64,000 nucleotides of DNA from the NCBI GenBank assembly GCA_964558415.1, contig CAZLDI010000010.1, forward strand, positions 1 to 64,000, in the 5' to 3' direction. The translations under genes and the position numbers were made by a program. The DNA is from CAZLDI01 sp964558415. GTDB lineage: Bacteria > Chloroflexota > Dehalococcoidia > SM23-28-2 > RBG-16-64-32. How positions within the stretch are numbered: the stretch's first letter is position 1; each line of letters starts with the position of its first letter. Below the pieces are notes generated by a model, which was given only the letters and a program-made list of their open reading frames with translations, did no database searches and was not told the DNA's origin. Shown here in pieces: positions 15,842 to 24,314 of this stretch.

Positions 15842-17197
15842 ATGGGGGATCCCGCCGCCCAGAAGGTCTGGGATGCTGCCTTGGGGCAGCTTCAGATACA
15901 CGTTACCCGCCCGAACTTTGATACGTGGTTGAAGGACACGCATGGCCTGCGTATCGACAACGGTTGCTTCGTCGTTGGCGTGCCCAGCGAGTTCGTTCGC
16001 GAATGGCTATCCACCCGCATGCGCAGCCTCGTTCTGCAGACCGTCGCCGGCATCCTCGGGCGGCCCACCGAGGTCGAATTCGAGATCGCAACGCAGAACG
16101 GCCATCGCAACGGCAGTTCCGCCAGCTCAATGCCACTCGCTGACACGGCGCCCGCCCAGACAGTCAGCAGTAGCCCCATTCGGCAGCAGCGCCTGAATCC
16201 CCGCTTCACCTTCCGCAGCTTCGTCGTCGCTGATACTAACCGCCTGGCTGCCGCCGCCGCCATCGCCGCCGCGGAGAAGCCCGGCGAGGACTACAACCCC
16301 CTCTACATCTGCGGTGGCTCCGGCCTCGGCAAGACCCACCTCCTCCAGGCGATCGCCCAGCGCGCCTTGCAGTGCACCCATAACACACTCTACGTCACCT
16401 CAGAGCAGTTCACAAACGAATTCGTGACTGCCATCGCCCAGAGCCGCTCCGATGAGTTCCGCCGCCGCTACCGCAATCTTCAGTTGCTCCTTTTGGATGA
16501 CGTCCAATTCCTCGTCGGCAAGGGACGCACGCAGGAAGAGTTCTTCTACACCTTCAACGATCTGCACTCGAACGGTTGTCAGCTCGTCGTTGCCGGCGAC
16601 CGCCCACCACAGGGCATGCCCGGACTCGAGGGCCGGCTCTGCTCACGCTTCCAGTGGGGCCTCATCGCCGACGTCCAGCCACCTGAGTTCGAGACCCGCC
16701 TGGCCATCCTCCGCTCCAAGGCTGACCAGCAGCACGTCGACCTCCCAGAGCCCGTCGCGCATCTTCTCGCCAATAGAGCTCGCGAGAACGTCCGTGAACT
16801 CGAAGGCTCCCTCAATCGCGTCGTGGCATACGCGCGGCTCACCAACTCCCGCATCTCCGTCGATACTGCCGAGCGCGCCCTGGCCGCCCTCAACCCCTCG
16901 CCCTCTTCGCCCAGCGACCCTCAACTGGTCATGCATGCGGTCTCTTCGTACTTCTCCATCCCCCTCCAGGCCTTGACCGGCAAGAGCCGCGCCAAGCCCA
17001 TAGCAGAGGCCCGCCACGTCGCGATGTACCTCCTCCGAGAGGACTGTCAGCTCGCCCTCAAGCAGGTCGGCCTCATCCTCGGCCACCGCGACCATTCCAC
17101 CATCATCCATGGCGTCCAGAAGATCACTCAGTCGCTCTCCGCGGACCCCCGCGCCCGCGCCCAGATCGCTGACCTCCGCTCTTCCACCGCCCGCTAA
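15842..17197 (+). CDS. dnaA: Chromosomal replication initiator protein DnaA
   Basis: The 451-residue AAA+ initiator has an N-terminal domain I (1-80), a short Ser/Ala-rich linker, Walker A GGSGLGKT at 158-165 and Walker B LLLLDD at 215-220. The C-terminal DnaA-box reader has an SRAKPIAEARHVAMYL helix and GHRDHSTIIHG, a variant of the usual GGRDHSTV signature. The start is ATG 15842, preceded by GGAGG with normal spacing. Coenzyme A genes diverge upstream and obgE follows; dnaN and recF are not adjacent. No cluster of 9-mer DnaA boxes is evident on either side, so an origin is not claimed. Confidence 0.95.
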   Translation: MGDPAAQKVWDAALGQLQIHVTRPNFDTWLKDTHGLRIDNGCFVVGVPSEFVREWLSTRMRSLVLQTVAGILGRPTEVEFEIATQNGHRNGSSASSMPLADTAPAQTVSSSPIRQQRLNPRFTFRSFVVADTNRLAAAAAIAAAEKPGEDYNPLYICGGSGLGKTHLLQAIAQRALQCTHNTLYVTSEQFTNEFVTAIAQSRSDEFRRRYRNLQLLLLDDVQFLVGKGRTQEEFFYTFNDLHSNGCQLVVAGDRPPQGMPGLEGRLCSRFQWGLIADVQPPEFETRLAILRSKADQQHVDLPEPVAHLLANRARENVRELEGSLNRVVAYARLTNSRISVDTAERALAALNPSPSSPSDPQLVMHAVSSYFSIPLQALTGKSRAKPIAEARHVAMYLLREDCQLALKQVGLILGHRDHSTIIHGVQKITQSLSADPRARAQIADLRSSTAR

Positions 17198-17317
17198 GAA
17201 CAGCATCCACAGCGCCGTCCACCAGTTGATCCAGCTTCGGCCCGCGAGGACTGTCCACGGCATCAACCTCCCTACTACAACTACGACACTACCCAAACCA
17301 ATCCCACAAACTGTTTC

Positions 17318-17323
17318 TATAAT
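17318..17323 (+). promoter_or_regulatory. -10 box close to the obgE start
   Basis: TATAAT ends 11 bases before ATG 17335, so the expected transcript would carry only about four bases before the start codon. No Shine-Dalgarno sequence is visible. The -35 region is weak. Confidence 0.5.
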
Positions 17324-17334
17324 AGAAAGCCGTA

Positions 17335-18603
17335 ATGATAGACCGTGTTGAAATCGTCGCTGGTGGCGGAGATGGTGGTCGGGGCTGCGTCAGCTTCCGT
17401 CGTGAGAAGTTCGTTCCGAAGGGCGGTCCGGATGGAGGCGACGGTGGCGACGGTGGCAGCGTTATCCTGGTTGCCGACGGATCAGTCCGGACGCTGGCGG
17501 AACTCGGGCGGAGAAGGATATACAGAGCTGAGCGAGGAGTTCACGGGCGCGGCGCCGACAGGCACGGGGCGAGAGGCGACGACCGGGTAATAATGGTTCC
17601 TCCGGGCACGGAGATATGGCGACGCTCAGACAGTGGCGACGGCCGGCTGGCGGATCTTTTAGCGCCGGGGCAGCGGATCGTTGTTGCGCGTGGGGGCCGT
17701 GGAGGCTGGGGCAACGCGCGCTTCGCCACGTCAGTGCACAGGGCGCCGCGGTTCGCGCAGCGTGGCGGCGTGGGCGAGCAGGTGCGGTTGCGCCTGGACC
17801 TGAAGCTGCTTGCTGATGTTGGGATCGTGGGTCTGCCGAACGCTGGGAAGTCGACGCTGCTGCGCGCGATCTCGGCAGCGCGACCGAAGGTAGCTGACTA
17901 TCCATTTACCACGCTTGAGCCCGTCCTCGGCGTGGCTCATTCGGGCTGGGAGACGATCGTCGTCGCCGATATCCCTGGCTTGATCGAGGGAGCGCACGAG
18001 GGAGTTGGCCTTGGCCTGGACTTCCTTCGTCACATCGAGCGTACCAAAGTCGTCGTGCACTTGATCGATGGGTCCAGCACAGACGTGTTGAGCGATGTGG
18101 AAACTATCGAAGCGGAGCTGGCCAGTTACAGTCGTGAACTTGGGGACAAGAAGCGGATAACCGTCGTGAACAAAGTGGACATCCCGGAGGTCGCGGCCCG
18201 CGCGGGGGAGATTGCTGATGTCCTGCGCGCCCGTGGCCTGGAGCCGCAGTTCATCTCTGCCGCTGCGCAGCAGGGGACCGGCGAGCTCGTCGCGCTGCTG
18301 GCGCGTGAGGTTAGCGCGGTTCGCGACCAGGAAGCGGCTCCGCAATCGGTGGAACCGCTGGCGCCTGCACCTGCTCAACTCAAGGAGGCCACGAGCGTCA
18401 CGAGGGAAGACGGCCTGTTCCGGGTAGCGGGCGAGCGCGCGGTGGCCTTCGCGCAGATGATGCCGCTCGAAGAGGAAGAGGCGCGTGCGGAGCTCTGGCG
18501 TCGCTTCGGCCGCTGGGGGATCACCAGCGCCCTCCGCCGCGCTGGGGCGCGTGCCGGCGACCGTGTCCTCGTCGGCAACGTCGAGGTGGAGTACCTCGCG
18601 TGA
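17335..18603 (+). CDS. obgE: GTPase Obg
   Basis: The 422-residue ribosome-associated GTPase acts in large-subunit maturation and stress responses. The glycine-rich OBG fold fills about 1-158, the G domain starts with GLPNAGKS at 166-173 and has DIPGLIEGAHEG at switch II, and the NKVD specificity motif lies near 281. A C-terminal OCT domain follows a Pro/Ala-rich linker from about 345. The start ATG lies just behind a TATAAT. Its stop overlaps the GTG start of nadD by three bases. Confidence 0.95.
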   Translation: MIDRVEIVAGGGDGGRGCVSFRREKFVPKGGPDGGDGGDGGSVILVADGSVRTLAELGRRRIYRAERGVHGRGADRHGARGDDRVIMVPPGTEIWRRSDSGDGRLADLLAPGQRIVVARGGRGGWGNARFATSVHRAPRFAQRGGVGEQVRLRLDLKLLADVGIVGLPNAGKSTLLRAISAARPKVADYPFTTLEPVLGVAHSGWETIVVADIPGLIEGAHEGVGLGLDFLRHIERTKVVVHLIDGSSTDVLSDVETIEAELASYSRELGDKKRITVVNKVDIPEVAARAGEIADVLRARGLEPQFISAAAQQGTGELVALLAREVSAVRDQEAAPQSVEPLAPAPAQLKEATSVTREDGLFRVAGERAVAFAQMMPLEEEEARAELWRRFGRWGITSALRRAGARAGDRVLVGNVEVEYLA

Positions 18604-19193
18604 GGCTGGGGTTCTTCGGCGGCACGTTCGATCCAGTCCACACCGGGCACCTGATCGTCGCCGAGGCCGCGCGTGAGCAGTTCGCCCTGGACCGCCTGCT
18701 CTTCATGCCCGCGGGGCAGCCGTGGCGCAAGGCCGGCGCCGAGGTCTCTGAGGCGTGGCACCGGATCGCCATGCTGCACGCGGCCACCGAGGACAACCCG
18801 GCATTCGAGGTCTCTGCGATCGAGACAGAGCGCGACGGCCCGACGTACACCGTGGAAACCCTGCGCGAGCTACACGCCCGCTACGAACCGGAGCAGGTTG
18901 TCCTCATCATCGGCGAGGACTCGCTGGCGGATCTCCCCAACTGGCGCGAGCCGCAAGAGATCCTGGACCTCGCGTCCCTCGCGGTAGCCCCCAGGCTCGG
19001 CGAGACGGCGGCAGAGCCCGCAGAGGGGGCACTCCCGGGCCTCGAGCGCCGCCTGACCTTCCTGGCCATGCCGGTCGTCGCTATCAGCGCCTCAGAGATC
19101 AGGCGTCGAGTCCACCATGGCTCCTCGATCCGCTACCTCGTGCCCGCCGCTGTTGAGCGCTACATCCGCGAGCAGCGGCTGTACCGCGACTGA
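18600..19193 (+). CDS. nadD: Nicotinate-nucleotide adenylyltransferase
   Basis: NadD adenylates nicotinate mononucleotide in NAD synthesis. The 197-residue protein begins MRLGFFGGTFDPVHTGH, containing the GGTFDPVH motif and the HTGH (14-17) of the nucleotidyltransferase superfamily, and ends with the ISASEIRRR signature. The start is GTG 18600, within the GTGA that also holds the obgE stop, so it is translationally coupled to obgE. The usual partner rsfS is not next to it. Confidence 0.94.
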   Translation: MRLGFFGGTFDPVHTGHLIVAEAAREQFALDRLLFMPAGQPWRKAGAEVSEAWHRIAMLHAATEDNPAFEVSAIETERDGPTYTVETLRELHARYEPEQVVLIIGEDSLADLPNWREPQEILDLASLAVAPRLGETAAEPAEGALPGLERRLTFLAMPVVAISASEIRRRVHHGSSIRYLVPAAVERYIREQRLYRD

Positions 19194-19208
19194 TCACGGC
19201 CCGCGACG

Positions 19209-19646
19209 CTACATCACGTACGTCAGGCGCACCTGTGCGCCGCGTTCCGCCGCCCATCCGGCGATCTGCGACAGCTCGCGCAGGCGCTCCGGCAGCTCCG
19301 GGAACGCGGCGGTCAGCTCCCGTAGCTCTGCTGTCCCCTCGATCGCCTCGGCAGCGGCGCGGGCGGAGTCCGCGAGCGGCCCGGCGTCCTGCCACAGTTT
19401 CTCCAGCAGCAGCTCCTCCGCCGCATTGTCCGTGCGGGCGTCCGCGAAGTTCAGGAGCGGCGCGAGGTTCAACCGCAGCTTACGCTTCAGGATCGCGGCC
19501 GCCTTCGCCAGCGGGTGGTCAGCCCCGTAGCGCTCACTGTGCGCCATCGAGATGAAGTAGACCACGTCCGCCGTATCGCCCAGAAAGTCGTGCGGGCAGG
19601 GCTCATCGCCGCTCGTCTCTACGATCAGAGTCGTCGGCTCGGTCAC
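19209..19646 (-). CDS. Hypothetical protein, 145 residues
   Basis: A soluble, mostly helical acidic protein with no signal peptide and no motif that I recognise. A short conserved-looking block, PHDFLGDTADVVYFISMAH, lies at 18-36; the C-terminal half is Ala/Glu/Leu-rich helix. The start is GTG 19646, which shares GTGA with the stop of a 44-codon gene just upstream, so the two are coupled. It is convergent with nadD, 15 bp away. Confidence 0.55.
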   Translation of the reverse strand: MTEPTTLIVETSGDEPCPHDFLGDTADVVYFISMAHSERYGADHPLAKAAAILKRKLRLNLAPLLNFADARTDNAAEELLLEKLWQDAGPLADSARAAAEAIEGTAELRELTAAFPELPERLRELSQIAGWAAERGAQVRLTYVM

Positions 19647-19777
19647 CGCTTTACCGCTACGAAGAGTTCGTGCGTGCCCGGATCCAGATCGGAAAGCTCC
19701 AGCGGCGCGGCGTGCGCCGTGAACCCTTCCGCGTGGAGACGGTGCGCGCTGGGGTGGGGCGGCAGCGGATCAGCCAT
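19643..19777 (-). CDS. Small 44-residue protein coupled to the downstream hypothetical gene
   Basis: ATG 19777 opens a 44-codon frame (MADPLPPHPSAHRLHAEGF and on to LFVAVKR) ending in TGA 19645-19643, overlapping the GTG of the next gene. A TATACT box (19789-19784) lies exactly six bases before the ATG, as for other apparently leaderless genes here. No family is recognised. Confidence 0.5.
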   Translation of the reverse strand: MADPLPPHPSAHRLHAEGFTAHAAPLELSDLDPGTHELFVAVKR

Positions 19778-19783
19778 GGAACC

Positions 19784-19789
19784 AGTATA
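19784..19789 (-). promoter_or_regulatory. -10 box placed for a leaderless mRNA
   Basis: TATACT on the minus strand is followed by six bases and then ATG 19777. No ribosome site fits between. Confidence 0.5.
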
Positions 19790-19813
19790 GAGAGCGACGA
19801 CCCACCAGACCTC

Positions 19814-19843
19814 GTAGCTGCAGCGGCTTCAGCCCTGCCTCAG
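19814..19843 (+). repeat. GTAGCTGCAG repeat, left copy beside the RAYT gene
   Basis: This copy begins GTAGCTGCAG, then has CGGCTTCAGCCCTGCC. It runs through the stop codon of the transposase gene (19842-19840) and is in inverted orientation to the copy at 20316-20345. Confidence 0.8.
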
Positions 19844-20310
19844 GGCGCCTCGACCAACCTCCTCCGTGGCCCGGAGAAGGGATACATCGATGAATCGGCC
19901 GTGATTCCCGCCCGGACCGGATTATGCCAGATATACTCCGCGGCATCCCGCAGATGCTCTTCACGCCTGAGAACGCGGTCGTGGTAGCTGGTCTGCCATA
20001 GCTCGATGCCGCACCGCTTCTTGTATTCGAAACTCGACACCTGCTTGAAGTGTCGCATCAGGTCATGGAGGGATGACGACTCGCTAGTGCCGGACACGAG
20101 AAGATGAGCATGGTCCGGCATGAAGCAGTAAGCCACCACCTCGAACCGGTACTTCCCGGCCGAGCGGTCGAGGCAGTCTAGCGCCGCCTTTACGACTTCG
20201 GAGGTGACGAACACCCGTCGGCGCTGACGCGTCACGATAGTCACGAAGTAGGCGTAGGCGCCCGCGTAGTCGAAGTGCTTGAGCCGGGGCGATTCTCGGT
20301 ATCGTAGCAT
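19840..20310 (-). CDS. REP-associated tyrosine transposase (RAYT, Y1 HUH family)
   Basis: A 156-residue single-strand transposase of the IS200/IS605-related TnpA_REP group. The metal-binding HUH motif is HAH at 67-69 in MPDHAHLLV, and the nucleophilic tyrosine is Tyr109 in TSYHDRVLR. The C-terminal DAAEYIWHNPVRAG block is typical. These enzymes are domesticated, single-copy, and act on nearby palindromic REP-type repeats. ATG 20310 is preferred: an in-frame extension upstream to 20355 is just the translation of the flanking repeat (VAAAGFSPAP). Inverted copies of the same repeat lie at both ends and a third copy follows. Confidence 0.88.
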   Translation of the reverse strand: MLRYRESPRLKHFDYAGAYAYFVTIVTRQRRRVFVTSEVVKAALDCLDRSAGKYRFEVVAYCFMPDHAHLLVSGTSESSSLHDLMRHFKQVSSFEYKKRCGIELWQTSYHDRVLRREEHLRDAAEYIWHNPVRAGITADSSMYPFSGPRRRLVEAP

Positions 20311-20315
20311 CGTCG

Positions 20316-20345
20316 GGGCAGGGCTGAAGCCAGCTGCAGCTACGT
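20316..20345 (-). repeat. GTAGCTGCAG repeat, right copy beside the RAYT gene (inverted)
   Basis: This is the reverse complement of the family, reading CGTAGCTGCAGCTGGCTTC and on. It lies 6 bp upstream of the transposase start. A related GCAGCTACGTT fragment recurs at 20369-20380. Confidence 0.8.
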
Positions 20346-20489
20346 TTACGAGCATTCGGGAGCAGCGCAGCTACGTTGGCCCGCGATCAGCGTAGCCGGC
20401 AAAGAGAGCCGCGCGCCAGACGTAAGTGTCACTCTCGTCGAGAAATCAGCGCTGGCGAGTGGACGAGAGCCTTACGGGACACCGACGTC

Positions 20490-20517
20490 GTAGCTGCAGC
20501 GGCTTCAGCCCTACCCC
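20490..20517 (+). repeat. GTAGCTGCAG repeat, third copy near the RAYT gene
   Basis: In plus orientation, it begins GTAGCTGCAG and ends CCCTACCCC, 21 bp from the gyrB stop codon. Together with the two other copies it brackets 20346-20489, a noncoding stretch without a recognisable gene. Confidence 0.75.
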
Positions 20518-20537
20518 GACGCGCGTAGCGGCGCCGG

Positions 20538-22442
20538 CTAGACGTCCAGCGTGGCCTGGGAGTAGTGGGCCTGGATGAAGCGCTTGCGGTGCTGCACCTC
20601 TTCGCCCATCAGGTGGGTGAAGACCAGGTCCGCGGCCATCGCGTCGTCCACGTTCACCTGCAGGAGCGAGCGGCGCGCCGGGTCCATCGTCGTCTCCCAG
20701 AGCTGGTCGGCGTTCATCTCGCCCAGACCCTTGTAGCGCTGGATGCTCACCTTCTTGCCGTCCTTCAGCTTCGCGAGGTGCGCTTCCTTGTCCTTGTCGG
20801 AGTAGATCCAGCGCACATCCTTGCCGCTCTGGATGCGGAACAGCGGCGGCTGGGCGATGTAGAGGTGCCCGTGCTCGATCAGGTCGCGCATGTAGCGGAA
20901 GAAGAACGTCAGGTGCAGCGTCCGGATGTGGGCGCCGTCCACGTCCGCGTCCGTCATGATGATGATCCGGTTGTAGCGCAGCTTACCGATGTCGAAGTCT
21001 TCGCCGAAACCGGCGCCCAGCGCCGTAATGATCACCTTGATCGCCTCGTGCGCGAGCATCTTGTCCGGTCGCGCCTTCTCGACGTTGAGGATCTTGCCGA
21101 AGAGCGGCAGGATCGCCTGGAAGCGGCGGTCGCGACCGCCCTTCGCCGAGCCGCCCGCGGAGTCACCCTCGACGATGAACAGCTCGCGCTGGTCGGGGTC
21201 GCGCTCGGAGCAGTCCGCCAGCTTGCCCGGCAGCACGCTGTCGTCCAGGAAGCCCTTCTTGATCACCAGGTCCCGCGCCTTGCGCGCGGCCTCGCGTGCC
21301 CGGGACGCCGTCAGGCACTTCTCGATGATCCGGCGCGCGTCCGACGGGTGCTCTTCGAGCCAGAGCGAGAGCTCTTCGCCCAGAGCGGACTCGACGGCGC
21401 CTTTCATCTCGGCATTGCCCAGCCGCGTCTTCGTCTGCCCCTCGAACTGCGGTTCAGGGAGCTTCACGCTGACGACGGCGACGAGCCCCTCGCGGGTGTC
21501 CTCCCCGCTCAGGTTCGGATCGTTGTCTTTCAGTATCTTCTGCTTGCGGGCGCAGTCGTTCAGGACGCGCGTCAGAGCCGACCGGAAGCCCGTCAGGTGC
21601 GTCCCGCCGTCGATCGTGTGGATGCAGTTGGCGAAGGCGAAGGTGGACTCGCTGAAGCCGTCGTTGTACTGGATCGCCACCTCGACGACCGAGCCCTCGA
21701 CGGCGCGCTCCATGTAGAAGGCATCGTTGACCGTGCCACGGTCCTTGTTCAGACGCTGCACGAACGACTTGATGCCGCCCTCGAAGTAGTAGGTGATCTC
21801 CTTGTCGGAACGCTCGTCGCGGAAGTGGATCCAGATGCCCTTGGTGAGAAACGCCATCTCGCGGAAGCGCTGGGCCAGCGTGCCGAAGTCGAAGAGGGTT
21901 TCCTCGAAGATCTCGTGGTCCGGGGTGAAGCCGGTCGCCGTGCCGGTGCCCACGCCGTTATTGGTCGCCTTGACCTCGGACAGCGCCTTGCCGCGCGCGT
22001 ATTCCTGCCGGTAGACTTTACCGCCGCGGCGCACCTCGACCCACATGCTGGACGAGAGCGCGTTGACGACGGCCGCGCCGACACCGTGCAGGCCGCCCGA
22101 GACCTTGTACGCCTGGCTGTCGAACTTGCCGCCGGCGTGCAGGTAGGTCATCACGGTCTCCAGGGCGGACTTTCCGGTGCGGGCGTGCTTGTCAATCGGG
22201 ATGCCCCGGCCGTTGTCGGTCACCTCGACGGCCCCATCGGGCTTGATCACAATCTCGACGCGATCGCAGAAGCCGGCCATCGCCTCGTCGATCGAGTTAT
22301 CGACGATTTCGTAGACGAGATGGTGCAGGCCGCGCTCATCGGTAGAGCCGATGTACATGCTGGGGCGGCGGCGTACGGCCTCCAGCCCCTCCAATACCTG
22401 GATATCAGCGGCGGTGTATTTCGTTTGGGTAGCTTCAGCCAT
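20538..22442 (-). CDS. gyrB: DNA gyrase subunit B
   Basis: The ATPase subunit of type IIA topoisomerase is about 634 residues from ATG 22442. GHKL ATP-site motifs are visible (IVDNSIDEAMAG, DNGRGIP, GGLHGVGAAVVNALS), followed by the transducer domain. The Toprim domain has EGDSAGGSAKGG and DADVDGAHI, and the end (MGEEVQHRKRFIQAHY) is typical. The length excludes the long insertion of proteobacterial GyrB; ParE is the alternative but gyrA/parC is not in view. A 13-codon longer reading to 22481 is possible, with no ribosome site at either start. A long open frame antisense to it is a codon-bias artefact. Confidence 0.93.
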   Translation of the reverse strand: MAEATQTKYTAADIQVLEGLEAVRRRPSMYIGSTDERGLHHLVYEIVDNSIDEAMAGFCDRVEIVIKPDGAVEVTDNGRGIPIDKHARTGKSALETVMTYLHAGGKFDSQAYKVSGGLHGVGAAVVNALSSSMWVEVRRGGKVYRQEYARGKALSEVKATNNGVGTGTATGFTPDHEIFEETLFDFGTLAQRFREMAFLTKGIWIHFRDERSDKEITYYFEGGIKSFVQRLNKDRGTVNDAFYMERAVEGSVVEVAIQYNDGFSESTFAFANCIHTIDGGTHLTGFRSALTRVLNDCARKQKILKDNDPNLSGEDTREGLVAVVSVKLPEPQFEGQTKTRLGNAEMKGAVESALGEELSLWLEEHPSDARRIIEKCLTASRAREAARKARDLVIKKGFLDDSVLPGKLADCSERDPDQRELFIVEGDSAGGSAKGGRDRRFQAILPLFGKILNVEKARPDKMLAHEAIKVIITALGAGFGEDFDIGKLRYNRIIIMTDADVDGAHIRTLHLTFFFRYMRDLIEHGHLYIAQPPLFRIQSGKDVRWIYSDKDKEAHLAKLKDGKKVSIQRYKGLGEMNADQLWETTMDPARRSLLQVNVDDAMAADLVFTHLMGEEVQHRKRFIQAHYSQATLDV

Positions 22443-22609
22443 ACGCGAAATGCTTTGTGATTGCAATAACAATTCTATCATAACTTAACGTATTTCGCAC
22501 GTGTGGAGTTAGTGGATTTGGCCGCGCATGAACGCGGATGAGGTCGCGGATGGGAATAGTCCACAGAGGACACAGAAGGGGCGCGGATGGGGATGGGATC
22601 TGGGTGGCG

Positions 22610-22640
22610 CGCTCATGGTACGAGAGCCTCACCATGAGCG
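22610..22640 (-). repeat. Interspersed hairpin repeat, inner stem ATGGT/ACCAT
   Basis: The outer stem is CGCTC/GAGCG, the inner stem ATGGT/ACCAT on the plus strand, and the loop ACGAGAGCCTC, the reverse complement of the loop in the GTCCT variant. Confidence 0.75.
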
Positions 22641-22662
22641 GGTCGGGCCGGAGCGTGGCTTA

Positions 22663-22695
22663 CCGCTCGTCCTGAGGTTCTCGTAGGGCGAGCGG
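22663..22695 (+). repeat. Interspersed hairpin repeat, inner stem GTCCT/AGGGC
   Basis: The outer stem is CCGCTC/GAGCGG, with one G-U wobble in the inner stem and loop GAGGTTCTCGT. It is followed by GGGCGATGCTGCCTCGA. It lies 22 bp from the neighbouring copy of the other variant. Confidence 0.75.
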
Positions 22696-22760
22696 GGCGA
22701 TGCTGCCTCGAGCAAGAACACTGAGCGCGTGCCGTTTAGCCGGATCGGGATACCGTGCTG

Positions 22761-22792
22761 CGCTCATGGTACGAGAGCCTCACCATGAGCGG
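22761..22792 (-). repeat. Interspersed hairpin repeat, inner stem ATGGT/ACCAT
   Basis: A perfect stem with loop ACGAGAGCCTC. It is preceded by TCGGGATACCGTGC, a flank also seen before the copies at 24315 and 25468, so the repeat unit is longer than the hairpin. A half copy follows at 22799-22815. Confidence 0.75.
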
Positions 22793-22854
22793 GTCGGGGC
22801 CTCACCATGAGCGGGATATCTCCAGAACCCGGCGCCCCGCCTACCGCGCAGCCT

Positions 22855-22884
22855 TTGACAACCGCACCCCGCGCGGTGTACTTT
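22855..22884 (+). promoter_or_regulatory. Promoter of the first P450 gene
   Basis: TTGACA (22855-22860) and TACTTT (22879-22884) are separated by 18 bases, 63 bases upstream of ATG 22948. AGAAGGAG lies at 22932-22939. Confidence 0.6.
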
Positions 22885-22947
22885 CGCAGAGCGGATTGCC
22901 GTTCAGTCCGCGGTCCCTCTAGAGACATCGCCAGAAGGAGAAACGCC

Positions 22948-24183
22948 ATGGTGGCCGATCCCGTCAAGGACTGGGCGGTCGACTACGACATCTTCGACCC
23001 GTCGTACATCAAGGACCCGTTCCCCGTCTGGGACGACCTGCGCGAGCGCTGCCCGGTGGCGCACTCGGAGCGCTGGGCCGGGTCCTGGATGCCCACGCGC
23101 TACGAGGACCTGTTCAACATCGCGCGGGACATCCAGCATTTCTCGTCGCGGGAGATCCTGGTCGCGCCGCTCGGCCCACCGCCCGGCAGCGGGGACGAGC
23201 CGGACCCCGAGATACCGGAAGCCCTGCGCGACTACAACGTCGGCGCACCGCCGATCACCTCCGACCCGCCGGAGCACACCTGGGCGCGCAAGCTGCTGCT
23301 GCCCCCTTTCTCCGCGACGTCTATCGCGAAATGGGAGCCGGAGACGCGTGAGCTATGCCGCTCGCTGATCGACGGCTTCATCGAGAACGGCCGCGCTGAC
23401 GCCGCCGCGGACTACGCGCAGCAGATCCCCCCTCGCGTGATCGCCAGCATGCTCGGCATCCCGCAGGAGGAGTCCGGCACGTTCACGGAGTGGGTGCGCG
23501 GCCTGCTCGAGTTCGGCCTGACCAACGCGGATGTAGGCGGCGAGGCTGCTCGCAACATCTTCCTCTACCTGTGGGACCGCATCCAGGAGCACAAGGCGAA
23601 TCCGAAGGACGACCTGATCAGCTACCTGCTCGCCGCGGAAGTCGACGGCCAGCCCGTGCCGGAGCAGCACGTGCTCGGCACCTGCTTCCTGTTGCTCGTC
23701 GCCGGCATCGACACCACGTGGAGCTCCATCGGCGCCGCGCTCTGGCACCTCGCCCAGAACCCCGGCGACCGCGCGCGCCTCGTGGCCGAACCCGAGCTCC
23801 TGCCGGTCGCGATCGAGGAGCTGCTGCGGGCCTATGCCCCGGTGACGATGGCGCGCGTGGTGACCGAGGACTACGAGTACGGCGGCTGCAAGATGTCCGA
23901 AGGCGACAAGGTGCTGATGTCGTTCCCCTCGGCCAACCGTGACCCGCGGCGCTTCAAGGACCCCGACAAAGTGATCATCGACCGCAAGGAGAACCCGCAC
24001 ATTGCCTTCGGCGTCGGCATCCACCGCTGCGCCGGCTCCAACCTCGCCCGCATGGAGATGCGCGTGTCCCTGCAGGAGTGGCTGGCGCGCATCCCGGAGT
24101 ACCGCCTGGAGGACCCCGCCGGGGTCACCTGGGCCGGCGGCCAGGTGCGCGGCCCCCGCTCGATGCCCGTCCTGTTCCCGTAG
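22948..24183 (+). CDS. Cytochrome P450 (1 of 3)
   Basis: A 411-residue soluble bacterial P450. The oxygen-activating I helix has AGIDTT at 252-257, the K helix has ExxR at 291-294, and the haem loop FGVGIHRCAG at 354-363 gives the thiolate Cys361. It is closer to terpene/fatty-acid-type class I P450s than the other two in this window, which share AGNETT and GDGIHFCLG. Substrate and redox partners are unknown, and no ferredoxin gene is adjacent. ATG 22948 follows a good AGAAGGAG; the reading from 22807 would begin inside a repeat. Confidence 0.92.
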   Translation: MVADPVKDWAVDYDIFDPSYIKDPFPVWDDLRERCPVAHSERWAGSWMPTRYEDLFNIARDIQHFSSREILVAPLGPPPGSGDEPDPEIPEALRDYNVGAPPITSDPPEHTWARKLLLPPFSATSIAKWEPETRELCRSLIDGFIENGRADAAADYAQQIPPRVIASMLGIPQEESGTFTEWVRGLLEFGLTNADVGGEAARNIFLYLWDRIQEHKANPKDDLISYLLAAEVDGQPVPEQHVLGTCFLLLVAGIDTTWSSIGAALWHLAQNPGDRARLVAEPELLPVAIEELLRAYAPVTMARVVTEDYEYGGCKMSEGDKVLMSFPSANRDPRRFKDPDKVIIDRKENPHIAFGVGIHRCAGSNLARMEMRVSLQEWLARIPEYRLEDPAGVTWAGGQVRGPRSMPVLFP

Positions 24184-24299
24184 GGGGCAAGGGGCAAGCG
24201 GCAAGCGGCAACCGGCAAGCGGCAAAGGGCAAGGGGCAAGCGGCAAGCGGCAACCGGCAAGCGGCAAAGGGCAAGCGGCAAGGGGCAAGCGGCAAGGGG
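24184..24299 (+). repeat. Degenerate tandem array of 7-base GGCAAGC-like units
   Basis: Directly after the P450 stop come about 16 units of GGCAAGC, GGCAACC, GGCAAAG or GGCAAGG, 7 bases each and without spacers. Higher-order copies of about 50 bases are visible. All frames are open because the unit is not a multiple of three only at the array level. It is noncoding and not CRISPR. Confidence 0.8.
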
Positions 24300-24314
24300 T
24301 CGGGATACCGTGCC

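Larger units (their letters stand above)
22482..22947. other. Noncoding repeat-rich stretch upstream of gyrB and a P450
   Basis: No gene is visible. It carries three full copies (22610-22640, 22663-22695, 22761-22792) and one half copy (22799-22815) of the interspersed hairpin family, in both stem variants, and the promoter of the P450 gene. The first 100 bp hold the AT-rich gyrB upstream region. Confidence 0.7.

Noticed and set aside
20311..20355. N-terminal extension of the RAYT protein (MLVNVAAAGFSPAPT)
   Set aside because: It is a translation of the flanking repeat, which occurs elsewhere in noncoding DNA.
20565..22460. A 631-residue open frame antisense to gyrB
   Set aside because: It mirrors gyrB codon for codon, has no recognisable domain, and arises from high-GC third positions in the real gene.
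24184..24299. Possible CRISPR array
   Set aside because: Units are 7 bases and contiguous, with no spacers and no cas genes nearby.
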